64,000 nucleotides of DNA from Pseudomonadota bacterium (GTDB taxonomy: Bacteria > Pseudomonadota > Gammaproteobacteria > Xanthomonadales > Rhodanobacteraceae): positions 1-64,000 of the forward strand of contig JAFEFS010000084.1 in assembly GCA_018240465.1 (NCBI GenBank), given 5' to 3'. The notes below the pieces were generated by a model. The model was not told the origin of the DNA and did not search any database. It saw only the letters and a list, made by a program, of their open reading frames with translations. Each line of letters opens with the position of its first letter. The first letter of the stretch is position 1. This document shows positions 38,592 through 46,819 of this stretch, piece after piece. A program made the translations under genes and the position numbers.

Positions 38592-41264
38592 CTATTCCAC
38601 AGATGCAGGTGATGTTTCAGAATCTGCATCGTCAGCATCACTCTCGGCACCAAGCGACTCGATCGCCACCACGCCCACCAGCGACTCCTCTGCCGGCAAG
38701 CGGATCAAGGTCACGCCCTGCGTATTGCGCCCGACCTTGGCGATTTCGTTCGCGCGCGTGCGCACGAGCGTGCCCTGGTTCGAGATCAGCATGACTTCGT
38801 GCGCGTCATCGAGTTCGACCGCGCCGACCAGGTTGCCGTTGCGTTCGGAACACTGGATGCCGATGACCCCCTGGATGCCGCGGCCCTTGCGCGGGTACTT
38901 CGACAGCGGCGTGCGCTTGCCGTAGCCGCGTTCGGTCGCGGTAAGCACGTAGGTCGCCGACGACGATGCGGATTCGTCGACCAGCACTTCGCCTTCGGCC
39001 ACGTCGCCCGACTCGTCTTCGTCACCGGCCTGCTCCACGGCATGCTCGACGACGAGCAGCGAGACGACCTGCGCGCCCGCAGCGAGGCGGATACCGCGCA
39101 CGCCGCTCGCGCCGCGACCCATCGCGCGCACTTCGCCCTCGGCGAAGCGTACGGTGCGGCCATTCGAGGCAAACAGCATCACGTCGTGGCTGCCATCGGT
39201 GAGCTGCACATCGACGAGCGCATCATCGTCGTCGAGCGAAATGGCGGCCTTGCCCTTTTGCAACTGGAATTCGAATTCGGTCAGCGGCGTCTTCTTGACC
39301 GTGCCGTTGCGCGTGGCGAAGAACACGTAGTTGTTTTCGATGTATTCGCGCACCGGCAGGATCGCCTGCACCTTCTCGCCCTCTTCGAGCTGGAGCAGGT
39401 TGACGATCGGGCGCCCGCGCGAGTTCGGGCCGGCCTCGGGGATTTTGTATACTTTCAGCCAATACACGCGACCGAGGCTGGTGAACGCGAGCAGCGTATC
39501 GTGCGTGTTGACGACCCAGAGCTTCTCGACGAAATCCTCTTCCTTGATCGCGGTGGCCGAACGACCCTTGCCGCCACGCTTCTGCGCGCGGTAGATCGTC
39601 GCCGATTGGCGCTTGGCGTAGCCGGCGTGCGAAAGCGTGACAACCACGTCCTCGGCCGCGATCAGATCGAGGACGTCGAGGTCTTCCTGGCTGGCCTGAA
39701 TCACGGTGCGGCGCTGGTCGCCGTACTGCGCCTTGATCGCGGCCAGCTCCTCGCGGATGACCTTGAGCAACACGTCCGGGTTCTGCAGGATCTCGATCAG
39801 GCCCGCGATCGTGGTCAGCAGTTCCTTGTACTCGTCGGTGAGTTTTTCCTGCTCGAGCCCGGTCAGGCGCGCGAGGCGCATTTCGAGGATCTGCTGCGCC
39901 TGCACGTCGGACAATTGATAGCCGGCTTCGGACAGGCCGACGTTCGGCGCCAGGTCTTCCGGCTTGGACGCATCTGCGCCGGAGGCGGCGAGCAGCGTGC
40001 GCACGAGGCCCGGCTCCCAGCGCTTGGCGAGCATGCGCTCCTTGGCCACGTCCCCCGACTCCGAGGTCTTGATCAGTTCAATCATCTCGTCGATGTTGGC
40101 CAGCGCGACGGTGAGGCCTTCGAGCACGTGGGCGCGCTTGCGCGCTTCGCGCAGTTCGAAGATCGTGCGCCGCGTGACCACCTCGCGGCGGTGGCGGACG
40201 AACGCTTCGAGGATTTCCTTGAGGCTCAACAGGCGCGGCTGGCCGTCGACCAGCGCGACCATGTTGATGCCGAACGTCACCTGCATCTGCGTCTGCTGAT
40301 AGAGGTTGTTGAGCAACACCTCGGCCAGCGTGTCCTTGCGCACTTCGATGACGATGCGCATGCCGTCCTTGTCGGACTCGTCGCGCAAGCCGTCGGGCGA
40401 AATACCCTCGAGCTTCTTTTCCTTGTGCAGCTCGGCGATCGCTTCGATCAGGCGCTTCTTGTTCACCTGATACGGCAGCTCGGTGACGATGATCGTCTCG
40501 CGGCCGTTGTCGTCGGTTTCGATTTCGGCCTTGGCGCGCACGTAGATGCGCCCGCGACCGGTCTTGTACGCCTCGATGATTCCGGCCGCGCCGTTGATGA
40601 TGCCGCGGGTCGGAAAGTCCGGGCCCGGCACGAGGCGCAGCAACTCGTCGAAGCCCAGATCGGGATTATCGATCAGCGCGATCGTTGCATCGACGATCTC
40701 GTTGAGGTTGTGCGGTGGCACATTGGTCGCCATGCCGACCGCGATGCCGGCCGAGCCGTTGACGAGCAGGTTCGGCACGCGCGCGGGCAGCACGGTCGGT
40801 TCGAGATCCTTCTCGTCGTAGTTCGGCTGGAAGTCGACCGTTTCCTTGTCGAGGTCGGAGAGTATTTCCGAAGTGAGGCGATCGAGGCGGCACTCGGTGT
40901 AGCGCATCGCCGCGGCGTTGTCGCCGTCGACCGAACCGAAGTTGCCCTGACCATCGACGAGCGGATAGCGCAGCGAGAAGTCCTGCGCCATGCGCACGAG
41001 CGCGTCGTACACCGACTGGTCGCCGTGCGGATGGTACTTGCCGATCACGTCGCCGACCACGCGCGCGCATTTGATGTAGGCGCGGTTCCAGGTGTTGTTC
41101 AATTCGTGCATCGCGTAGAGCACGCGGCGATGCACGGGTTTCAAGCCGTCACGAACATCGGGAAGGGCGCGCCCGACGATCACGCTCATCGCGTAATCGA
41201 GGTAGCTCTGCCGCATTTCGTCTTCGATGTTGACGCGAATGATTTCTTTGGCCAGATCCGCCAT
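38592..41264 (-). CDS. gyrA: DNA gyrase subunit A
   Basis: Breakage-reunion subunit of DNA gyrase. 890 residues (E. coli 875). Numbering matches E. coli through the quinolone-resistance region: [10 protein letters not shown] puts Gln at 83 and Asp at 87; the catalytic Tyr lies in [10 protein letters not shown] (122). The C-terminal beta-pinwheel contains the GyrA box as QKRGGKG, and the tail is acidic ([15 protein letters not shown]). Gln83 replaces the Ser of enterobacteria. A TAGAAT at 41348-41343 is a plausible -10 about 80 bases upstream. Confidence 0.97.
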   Translation of the reverse strand: MADLAKEIIRVNIEDEMRQSYLDYAMSVIVGRALPDVRDGLKPVHRRVLYAMHELNNTWNRAYIKCARVVGDVIGKYHPHGDQSVYDALVRMAQDFSLRYPLVDGQGNFGSVDGDNAAAMRYTECRLDRLTSEILSDLDKETVDFQPNYDEKDLEPTVLPARVPNLLVNGSAGIAVGMATNVPPHNLNEIVDATIALIDNPDLGFDELLRLVPGPDFPTRGIINGAAGIIEAYKTGRGRIYVRAKAEIETDDNGRETIIVTELPYQVNKKRLIEAIAELHKEKKLEGISPDGLRDESDKDGMRIVIEVRKDTLAEVLLNNLYQQTQMQVTFGINMVALVDGQPRLLSLKEILEAFVRHRREVVTRRTIFELREARKRAHVLEGLTVALANIDEMIELIKTSESGDVAKERMLAKRWEPGLVRTLLAASGADASKPEDLAPNVGLSEAGYQLSDVQAQQILEMRLARLTGLEQEKLTDEYKELLTTIAGLIEILQNPDVLLKVIREELAAIKAQYGDQRRTVIQASQEDLDVLDLIAAEDVVVTLSHAGYAKRQSATIYRAQKRGGKGRSATAIKEEDFVEKLWVVNTHDTLLAFTSLGRVYWLKVYKIPEAGPNSRGRPIVNLLQLEEGEKVQAILPVREYIENNYVFFATRNGTVKKTPLTEFEFQLQKGKAAISLDDDDALVDVQLTDGSHDVMLFASNGRTVRFAEGEVRAMGRGASGVRGIRLAAGAQVVSLLVVEHAVEQAGDEDESGDVAEGEVLVDESASSSATYVLTATERGYGKRTPLSKYPRKGRGIQGVIGIQCSERNGNLVGAVELDDAHEVMLISNQGTLVRTRANEIAKVGRNTQGVTLIRLPAEESLVGVVAIESLGAESDADDADSETSPASVE

Positions 41265-41425
41265 CGTGGAAATTTTCCTGGAAATTTTCTGCTGGCGCGA
41301 CGCTTCGCGCAGGTGCGAAATCAGGCGATTTCGAGAGTTGCAATTCTACCATACGCAGGCGTTTTTCTGGTGAATTTCACGCCCTGAAAACGCACTATTT
41401 TTCAATGAATTGGAAGATCAAGAGA

Positions 41426-41523
41426 CTGAACTGCGAAGAACACGAAGAACACAAAGAAGAGCCTGAAGATCGGATGTATTTTTCTCCGTGTTCTCCGTGT
41501 TCTTCGTGTCCTCCGTGGTTCAA
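41426..41523. repeat. Inverted nine-base CACGGAGAA/CACGAAGAA array
   Basis: Left arm AACTGCGAAGAACACGAAG plus AACACAAAGAAGA. Right arm TTCTCCGTGTTCTCCGTG, TTCTTCGTG and TCCTCCGTGGTTC. Tandem nine-base units meet head to head around a ~30-base centre. Related in unit to the nlpD-rpoS spacer element. Confidence 0.7.
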
Positions 41524-41609
41524 GCTTTGCTTTTGATCTCTTTGTCGACGAAACGGACACGGATGGTTGGAGCGAGGCCAAAAAAAGACCTGGGAGAGAA
41601 AGCAAATTC

Positions 41610-41625
41610 ACCCCTTCCAAGGGGT
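41610..41625 (-). terminator. Hairpin after gtrA
   Basis: ACCCCTT-CC-AAGGGGT, immediately after the gtrA stop. On the minus strand GAATTTGCTTTC follows, a weak U-rich tail. Confidence 0.4.
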
Positions 41626-41629
41626 ATCC

Positions 41630-42025
41630 CTACGCCTGCGGCTTGCTGCGATAAATCCAGTAGCGCGAGGCGAAATAGTTGACGCCGAGCCCGGCGACCG
41701 AGCCCGCGGCGACTGCGAGCGGCAGGTGCGCGCCATCGACGTCGAACGCGAGCACGAGCGCCGAATAGGTGGTGAAGTTGCAAGCGAACCCACCGCTCAT
41801 CGCGAAGATATAGCGCCACCATTCACCGAAGCGCGAATGATTGCGCGTTCCCTGGAACGTGAGGTTGCGATTGAATAGCCACGTCGCCGTGGCCGCGCAG
41901 AGAAACGAGATCAGGCGCGCGCTGAATCGGTCCCAGGCGAAACCACTGACGAGGACTTGCAGTATGCCCGCATCGACGATGAAGCCAAGCACACCGCCAA
42001 CGCAAAAGAGAGCCAGCTGACGCAT
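41630..42025 (-). CDS. GtrA-like membrane protein
   Basis: 131 residues, four hydrophobic helices: LALFCVGGVLGFIVDAGIL, ARLISFLCAATATWLFNR, WWRYIFAMSGGFACNFTT and LAVAAGSVAGLGVNYFASRYW. The pattern, including FNRNLTFQG after helix 2 and NYFASRYWIY at the end, is that of the GtrA family (PF04138), thought to move lipid-linked sugars across the inner membrane. No glycosyltransferase partner lies beside it. It starts three bases after the mtnA stop, so it is co-transcribed with mtnA. Confidence 0.88.
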   Translation of the reverse strand: MRQLALFCVGGVLGFIVDAGILQVLVSGFAWDRFSARLISFLCAATATWLFNRNLTFQGTRNHSRFGEWWRYIFAMSGGFACNFTTYSALVLAFDVDGAHLPLAVAAGSVAGLGVNYFASRYWIYRSKPQA

Positions 42026-42028
42026 CGC

Positions 42029-43099
42029 TCAGTCTCGCGTACCGGCCAGCTTCGCGAGACCTGGGCCGAATGGTTTCTCGATCGCGCCACGCTCGGTGAC
42101 GATCACGTCGATCAGTTCCGCCGGGGTGACGTCGAAGACCGGGTTCCACGCGTCGGCGCCAGCGACGACGGTGCGCCGGCCCGCCACCGACAGCAGTTCC
42201 GCCGGATCGCGCAGTTCGATCTCGATATCGTCGCCATGCCGGGTCTGCATGTCGACCGTGGACCACGGCGCGACGACCATGAATTTCGCGCCGTGGCGCT
42301 TTGCGCTGATCGCGAGCTGGTAGGTGCCGATCTTGTTCGCCGTGTCGCCGTTCGCAGCGATGCGGTCGGCGCCGACGATGACCCATTGCACCGCGCCCGA
42401 TTTCATCAGGTGCGAAGCGGCCGAATCAGCGACGAGTTTGGCCGGAATGCGGTCGCGCACGAGTTCCCACATGGTCAGGCGCGCGCCTTGAAGCCACGGG
42501 CGCGTTTCGCCCGCGTAGACCTGTTTGATTTTTCCCGCGGCGAATCCGGCACGGATCACGCCGAGCGCGGTGCCGAAACCGGCGGTCGCGAGCGAACCCG
42601 TATTGCAGTGCGTGAGCACACCGATGCCGTCGGTGAAAAAGCTCGCGCCGATGCCCCCCATCGTACGGTTCGCGACAAGGTCCTGGTCCTGGATCGCGCG
42701 CGCCTCGGCAGTCAACGCATGCAGCGGATCGTTCTTCGCCGCAACGAGCGCCGCGCGCATGCGCGCAAGCGCCCAGGCGAGGTTGACCGCAGTCGGACGC
42801 GCGGCATTGAGCGTGTCGAACGTCGAAGCGAGCGCGGCGACGCTGACCGGGTGGCCAGCGTTGTCGAGCAACCCGGCCTGCAACACGACACCCCAGGCGG
42901 CAGCGATGCCGATCGCAGGCGCGCCGCGCACGGCGAGGTCGCGGATAGCTTTCGCCACCGCTTCGGCATTTCGGCATTCGATCTGCACTTCGGTGAACGG
43001 CAGCTCGCGCTGGTCGAGCAGGCGCAGCACACCGTCGGCGTAGGCAACGGCGCGAATCGTGTCGTGGCGGTCGAGATGGGCGGCAGTGGATTCGGACAT
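42029..43099 (-). CDS. mtnA: 5-methylthioribose-1-phosphate isomerase
   Basis: Aldose-ketose isomerase of the methionine salvage pathway. 356 residues from the ATG at 43099; the longer frame upstream lacks similarity. Conserved [32 protein letters not shown], catalytic Cys in [14 protein letters not shown] and catalytic Asp in [20 protein letters not shown] are present, and [18 protein letters not shown] closes the fold. mtnA next to gyrA is usual in xanthomonads; gtrA has come between them here. No other salvage gene is in the window. Confidence 0.95.
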   Translation of the reverse strand: MSESTAAHLDRHDTIRAVAYADGVLRLLDQRELPFTEVQIECRNAEAVAKAIRDLAVRGAPAIGIAAAWGVVLQAGLLDNAGHPVSVAALASTFDTLNAARPTAVNLAWALARMRAALVAAKNDPLHALTAEARAIQDQDLVANRTMGGIGASFFTDGIGVLTHCNTGSLATAGFGTALGVIRAGFAAGKIKQVYAGETRPWLQGARLTMWELVRDRIPAKLVADSAASHLMKSGAVQWVIVGADRIAANGDTANKIGTYQLAISAKRHGAKFMVVAPWSTVDMQTRHGDDIEIELRDPAELLSVAGRRTVVAGADAWNPVFDVTPAELIDVIVTERGAIEKPFGPGLAKLAGTRD

Positions 43100-43212
43100 G
43101 GCAAATGACGGCAATCGGCAACATGCAAGAATACCGCAGGATCGCTGCCTCCGCCCTGCGTGCCCGCGACCACACGCGCATTGCAACACGGGAAGTCGCG
43201 ATTTCCGCTAGC

Positions 43213-43935
43213 ATGCGGCCCATGCTCCGCATCAAACGCGACCCGCAGAACCCGCCGCCCGCACGCGAGACGAGTACGCAGATCGAAGCGATTCGCGTCG
43301 ACGACCTCGAAGCGCAGTTCGTCGCGCTGCTGCGACGAAAGTGCACGCGCGCCGCGCTGACCGGCGCGTTGACCGCGGCGATCGAGGCGATCCCCGGACT
43401 GGGCCGCGTGCTGGGGTTCGTCTTCGGCGAAGTGCTCGACGCGAAATTTCTCACCCGCATACAGCGCGAACTGGTCGAAGACACGTTTGCGCTGTATGCG
43501 TTGAAATTGCCCGCGCCCCTGCACGACGAGCTGATCATGCGCGTGCAGACGATGGGCGCAAGCGCGAGCATTGCCGGCGATGTGCTCGTACGCGGTGTGC
43601 TGCATCGACTCGCCGGACGCCTCGGCGGCGCGGTGACACGGCGCTTTGTGCCGATCGCGGCCATCGTCTCCTCGACCGTCGCCAACGCCAGCGTGACCTA
43701 CGCGATCGGCAAGCGTGCCCAGGCGGTGGCGAAATGGAGAGATTCGCCGATCACCGGCATGCCCGATGTGGTGCGTGCGTTCAGCGGCCTCGACGAGCGG
43801 CGCGTACTCGACTGGTCGGTCGACGCGGTCAAGACCTCGCTGGGCATGATCGGGGATGCCTTGCGCCGGATGGTGCGGATGGGGAAGAAAAACGAAGCAG
43901 GAAAACGCGGGAGCAAGGATCGGAAGCGGGGATGA
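43213..43935 (+). CDS. Uncharacterised protein with DUF697/EcsC-like hydrophobic core
   Basis: Not firmly assigned. 240 residues from an ATG at 43213; ATGs at 43105 and 43222 are alternatives and no ribosome binding site decides. The middle is amphipathic and Gly/Ala-rich (ALTGALTAAIEAIPGLGRVL, VPIAAIVSSTVANASVTYAI), which recalls the pore-like cores of EcsC or DUF697 proteins. The C-terminus is very basic (GKKNEAGKRGSKDRKRG). Divergent from mtnA and convergent with the tRNA. Confidence 0.5.
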   Translation: MRPMLRIKRDPQNPPPARETSTQIEAIRVDDLEAQFVALLRRKCTRAALTGALTAAIEAIPGLGRVLGFVFGEVLDAKFLTRIQRELVEDTFALYALKLPAPLHDELIMRVQTMGASASIAGDVLVRGVLHRLAGRLGGAVTRRFVPIAAIVSSTVANASVTYAIGKRAQAVAKWRDSPITGMPDVVRAFSGLDERRVLDWSVDAVKTSLGMIGDALRRMVRMGKKNEAGKRGSKDRKRG

Positions 43936-43950
43936 TCGTCGGCAAGCAGC

Positions 43951-43974
43951 AAAAGAACCCGCGCGACGCGCAGG
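43951..43974 (-). terminator. Terminator of the tRNA-Val gene
   Basis: On the minus strand CCTGCGC-GTC-GCGCGGG (7 pairs including one U-G) followed by TTCTTTTG, about 30 bases after the tRNA 3' end. Confidence 0.55.
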
Positions 43975-44002
43975 AGTTTTGCTCTTTGCCGATTTGCAGG
44001 TG

Positions 44003-44078
44003 TGGTGGGCGGTGCAGGGATCGAACCTGCGACCCTTGCCGTGTGAAAGGCAATGCTCTACCGCTGAGCTAACCGCCC
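44003..44078 (-). tRNA. tRNA-Val(CAC) with an eight-base anticodon loop
   Basis: 76 bases with encoded CCA. Acceptor GGGCGGT/ACCGCCC with A73; D arm GCTC-AGCGGTA-GAGC; T arm GCAGG-TTCGATC-CCTGC. The anticodon arm is TTGCC / GGCAA (five pairs) around TTTCACAC, eight bases rather than seven. Without one T the loop would be TTCACAC with anticodon CAC in place. A73 and the A35-C36 pair support valine. A stable-RNA-type promoter and a terminator flank it, so it is probably transcribed. Confidence 0.85.
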
Positions 44079-44133
44079 TTCGCGTCGCCGCTGAGGCGAT
44101 TCGAGGCCCGGCGCGGGCCGCGCGGGGCGCGCA

Positions 44134-44162
44134 TTATTGCCCAGTGCAGGCCGCGGTGCAAG
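44134..44162 (-). promoter_or_regulatory. Promoter of the tRNA-Val gene
   Basis: Minus strand TTGCAC (44162-44157), 17-base spacer, AATAAT (44139-44134), then a GC-rich discriminator (GCGCGCCCCGCG). GC-rich discriminators are typical of stable-RNA promoters under stringent control. Confidence 0.65.
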
Positions 44163-44217
44163 ACGCGCACGTCCGCAGGCCGTACCGATCGGTCCGGGCA
44201 ACCGATACACTAGCCGG

Positions 44218-44577
44218 ATGATCGGTCCGATGCTCGCAGTAATCCTCCTGCTCAGCGCGCTGGCGCTGTGGCAGAACGCGCTCAAGGCGCGCGACCTCGC
44301 GCGCGCGCGCGGCCACGACCTCTGCGCCCGGGCGGGCGTGCAGTTGCTCGACCAGAGCGTATCGCTGGCCGGCGTCGGCTTTGCGCGCAATGCCGATGGC
44401 CACCTGCGCCTGCGTCGCAGCTATCGTTTCGAAGTCAGCCTCGATGGCCACGACCGCCATCGCGGCGGACTGACGATGCTCGACGGACGCCTGCTCGCGT
44501 GGAGCCTGCCGGTCGCGGATGCGCGACCGGTCGTGCGCGACTCGAACGTGATCGAATTGCCGCGCCGGGCAAACTGA
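44218..44577 (+). CDS. DUF3301-family small membrane-anchored protein
   Basis: 119 residues from the ATG at 44218. One N-terminal helix (MIGPMLAVILLLSALALWQNA), then R-x-ARGHDLCARAGVQLLDQSVSL and a basic beta-rich part (RLRRSYRFEVSLDG) that fits the DUF3301 pattern common in gammaproteobacteria. Function unknown. Its end is eight bases from the convergent sspB end. Confidence 0.8.
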   Translation: MIGPMLAVILLLSALALWQNALKARDLARARGHDLCARAGVQLLDQSVSLAGVGFARNADGHLRLRRSYRFEVSLDGHDRHRGGLTMLDGRLLAWSLPVADARPVVRDSNVIELPRRAN

Positions 44578-44584
44578 ACGCCGC

Positions 44585-45037
44585 CTACTTCACCACGCGC
44601 AGGTGCGGGCCTTTCTTCGGCGCCGGGTCGGCCGGCGCGACGGTAGCAGCAGATGCATCCGTTTGCGCGGGCGGTTGCTCGGTTGCGGTCTGATTCTCGG
44701 CCGGGAACATCATGCCCTGTCCATTTTCCTGCGCGTAGATCGCGAGCACCGCGTTGATTGGCGCCTCGACGGCTTGGGAGACGCCGGCGAAGCGCGCCAT
44801 GAAGCGCACGTGATCGGCGCCGAGTTCGAGCTGGGCGACGGCGCGCGCGGCGACGTTGAGCACGACGCGACCGTCCTTGATCGCGCTCCTCGGCACGCGG
44901 ACGCCGGGGGCGTTGGCATCGACGAGAATGTAGGGGGTCATGCCGTTGTCGGCGATCCACTCGTACATGGCGCGCAGCAGGTACGGGCGGTTGGAGGTCA
45001 TCTTGGCGGCGGTCATGGTGTGGTCGCGCGCGCTCAC
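44585..45037 (-). CDS. sspB: ClpXP specificity adaptor SspB
   Basis: Delivers ssrA-tagged proteins to ClpXP. 150 residues from a GTG at 45037 that overlaps the sspA stop (GTGA); an ATG at 45016 seven codons later is an alternative. The substrate-binding fold spans SNRPYLLRAMYEWIADNGMTPYI to APINAVLAIYAQENGQGMMF; a flexible acidic/Ala-rich linker ends in the ClpX-binding tail PHLRVVK, as in E. coli SspB. Confidence 0.95.
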   Translation of the reverse strand: MSARDHTMTAAKMTSNRPYLLRAMYEWIADNGMTPYILVDANAPGVRVPRSAIKDGRVVLNVAARAVAQLELGADHVRFMARFAGVSQAVEAPINAVLAIYAQENGQGMMFPAENQTATEQPPAQTDASAATVAPADPAPKKGPHLRVVK

Positions 45038-45657
45038 GCGCGCAGCGCCTTCTCTTCTTCTGTAAGGCTGCGGCTGAAACCCGGGTTGCGGAAGATGCGC
45101 TCGCCGTAATCGTCGATCACGCGTGCCTCACGCGGCAGTTCGATGCCGAGACTGGGCAGGCGCCAGATCAACGGCGCCAGTGCGCAATCGGCCAGGCTCA
45201 TCTCCGGATTGAGGAAGAACTTCGCCGCCTTGAACAACGGCAGGCTCGCCAGCAGCGTCTCGCGCAGGCGTTTGCGCGCGGTGTCGGCGGGGCGACCGCC
45301 GGCCGCGATCTGCTCGACGAACGGATACCAGTCGCGCTCCATGCGCACCGTCGCCAGACGCAGGCGCGCGCGCGACAGCGGATCGATCGGCATCAGCGGC
45401 GGATGCGGGTAGCGCTCGTCGAGGTACTCGCAGATCACGCTCGTTTCGTAGAGCACGAGGTCGCGGTCGACCAAGGTCGGTACGCTGTGATACGGATTGA
45501 GATCGACGAGATCCTCAGGGGGCGACGCCAGATTGACCGCGACGAAGTCGTGGGCCACCCCCTTCGCCGCCAGCACCAGGCGGACGCGATGACACTGCAC
45601 GTCGTCGCGCGAGGAATACAGCGTCAGAACGGTACGCGATCGCGGATTCAAGACCAT
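45034..45657 (-). CDS. sspA: Stringent starvation protein A
   Basis: GST-fold protein that binds RNA polymerase in E. coli and supports stationary-phase and acid tolerance. 207 residues. N-terminal thioredoxin fold (LTLYSSRDDVQCHRVRLVLAAKGV), NPYHSVPTLVDRDLVLYETSVICEYLDERYPHPPL and the C-terminal helical domain (LADCALAPLIWRLPSLGIELP) are intact. Translationally coupled to sspB. It lies after the cytochrome bc1 operon, as in many beta- and gammaproteobacteria, but a terminator and repeat separate them here. Confidence 0.94.
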   Translation of the reverse strand: MVLNPRSRTVLTLYSSRDDVQCHRVRLVLAAKGVAHDFVAVNLASPPEDLVDLNPYHSVPTLVDRDLVLYETSVICEYLDERYPHPPLMPIDPLSRARLRLATVRMERDWYPFVEQIAAGGRPADTARKRLRETLLASLPLFKAAKFFLNPEMSLADCALAPLIWRLPSLGIELPREARVIDDYGERIFRNPGFSRSLTEEEKALRA

Positions 45658-45845
45658 GCTGCGACTTCCCTATTTTCCCAACGCCCCCTGGGAGCCGATA
45701 TCGGCGGCCACGCTGGCTTGCCGCCATGCTTTTGCAACAATTTACACCTACGCGACGGCGTCGCCTAGCCCGCACTGCGCCGCAGGAGCGGCGTGAACGG
45801 CGCAGCCGGCCGCGTCGCGGCGAAGTGCAGGGATGCCCGGAACAA

Positions 45846-45873
45846 ACGAAAACCGGCGCCACAGCGCCGGTTT
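45846..45873 (-). terminator. Rho-independent terminator of petABC
   Basis: AAACCGGCGC-CACA-GCGCCGGTTT, a ten-pair stem. The minus strand continues TTCGTTTGTT. It lies 102 bases after the petC stop. Confidence 0.8.
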
Positions 45874-45909
45874 CATGCCAGATCTGCCGCCATCCCGACC
45901 TGACTGCCT

Positions 45910-45968
45910 CCATTGAGGAGTACGGCCAAGGATGGGCGCTTCTCGACTTTCGCGATCAAGGACGATCG
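45910..45968 (-). repeat. KRPSLA-type dispersed repeat, copy 1
   Basis: Read on the minus strand just after the petC stop, and in the petC frame, it encodes SSLIAKVEKRPSLAVLLNGG. About 75% identical over 60 bases to copy 2 at 46747. All three copies have the same orientation relative to the adjacent genes. Confidence 0.65.
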
Positions 45969-45974
45969 CAAAGA

Positions 45975-46733
45975 TCAACCCACGTCCTTCCAGTACTCCT
46001 TGTTGAGCAGCCACGCCAGGAAGGTAAAGAACGCGAGGTACAGGATTGCCCACACACCCACCGCCTCGCGCTTCAATGCCGCAGGCTCGCCGACATACTG
46101 CAGGAACGCGGTGATGTCGCGTGCGGCCGAGTCGAATTCCTCCGCCGACAGCTTGCCCTTGCTCGCCAGTTCGAGTTTCTCGACCGCAGGCTCCTCGCCC
46201 GGCTTGGCCGGCGCGTAGTGCGCAACCTGGGTGCCCTGCAATTCCCAGAGCACGTTCGGCATCGAAGCGCCGGGGAACACGGTGTTGTTCCAGCCCACCG
46301 GGCGCGACGGATCGAGGTAGAAGGACTTGAGGTAGGTGTAGATCCAGTCCGGGCCTTTCGCGCGCGCTTCCAGCGAAAGGTCGGGCGGTGCCTTGCCGAA
46401 CCACACTTCGGCGCCTTCGGCAGGGCTATCGCCGACGGCTGGCTTGGATGGCATGTTCGATACGACCTGGTCGCCGATCTTCGCACCGGTGAAAGCGAAG
46501 TTGCTGAGCACCTCGTCCGGCGAGAGCTTGAGATCTTCCGCCAGACGCGAATAACTCTGGTACTTGATCGAGTGGCAACCCGAGCAGTAGTTGAAGTACA
46601 GGCGCGCGCCGCGCTGCAGCGAGGCGATGTTGCCGACTTTCGTGTTGGCGACCTCGAGGCCGCCACCTTCTTCGGCGAACACAGGCGCGGCGAACGCGAA
46701 CACGGCAAAAACAAGCGCGGTTTTACGCATCAT
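45975..46733 (-). CDS. petC: Cytochrome c1 of the bc1 complex
   Basis: Membrane-anchored c-type cytochrome that takes electrons from the Rieske protein. 252 residues from the ATG at 46733. Signal peptide (MMRKTALVFAVFAFAAPVFA), haem-binding CSGCH in GARLYFNYCSGCHSIKYQSY, axial Met in the FPGASMPNVLWELQG region, and C-terminal anchor (VWAILYLAFFTFLAWLLNKEYW). The frame is open to an ATG at 46820 that overlaps the petB stop (TGATG); that start would add 29 residues reading through repeat copy 2. No clear ribosome binding site precedes 46733, so the longer, coupled start cannot be excluded. Confidence 0.93.
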   Translation of the reverse strand: MMRKTALVFAVFAFAAPVFAEEGGGLEVANTKVGNIASLQRGARLYFNYCSGCHSIKYQSYSRLAEDLKLSPDEVLSNFAFTGAKIGDQVVSNMPSKPAVGDSPAEGAEVWFGKAPPDLSLEARAKGPDWIYTYLKSFYLDPSRPVGWNNTVFPGASMPNVLWELQGTQVAHYAPAKPGEEPAVEKLELASKGKLSAEEFDSAARDITAFLQYVGEPAALKREAVGVWAILYLAFFTFLAWLLNKEYWKDVG

Positions 46734-46746
46734 GGCCGGAAGATTT

Positions 46747-46806
46747 TCATTGAGAAGTGCTGCCAGGGATGGCCGCTTTTTGATTCTCGTCGTCATGGAT
46801 GATGGC
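46747..46806 (-). repeat. KRPSLA-type dispersed repeat, copy 2
   Basis: Lies in the petB-petC spacer. Read on the minus strand, in the petC frame, it encodes MTTRIKKRPSLAALLNEN. Within the ten codons for K-R-P-S-L-A-x-L-L-N, four of the five differences from copy 1 are silent (CGC/CGG, TTG/CTG, GCC/GCA, CTC/CTT). Confidence 0.65.
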
Positions 46807-46819
46807 ATGGACATGGACA

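Larger units (their letters stand above)
41265..41629. other. Intergenic region gtrA / gyrA
   Basis: 365 bases. It holds the gyrA leader and -10 candidate near 41343, an inverted CACGGAGAA array (41426-41523), and a short hairpin after gtrA (41610-41625). No coding frame with similarity is seen. Confidence 0.5.
45658..45974. other. Intergenic region sspA / petC
   Basis: 317 bases. It contains a copy of the KRPSLA-type repeat (45910-45968), the pet operon terminator (45846-45873), and about 190 GC-rich bases before sspA that should carry the sspA promoter (a minus-strand TAAATT near 45740 is only a weak candidate). No gene is apparent. Confidence 0.5.
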
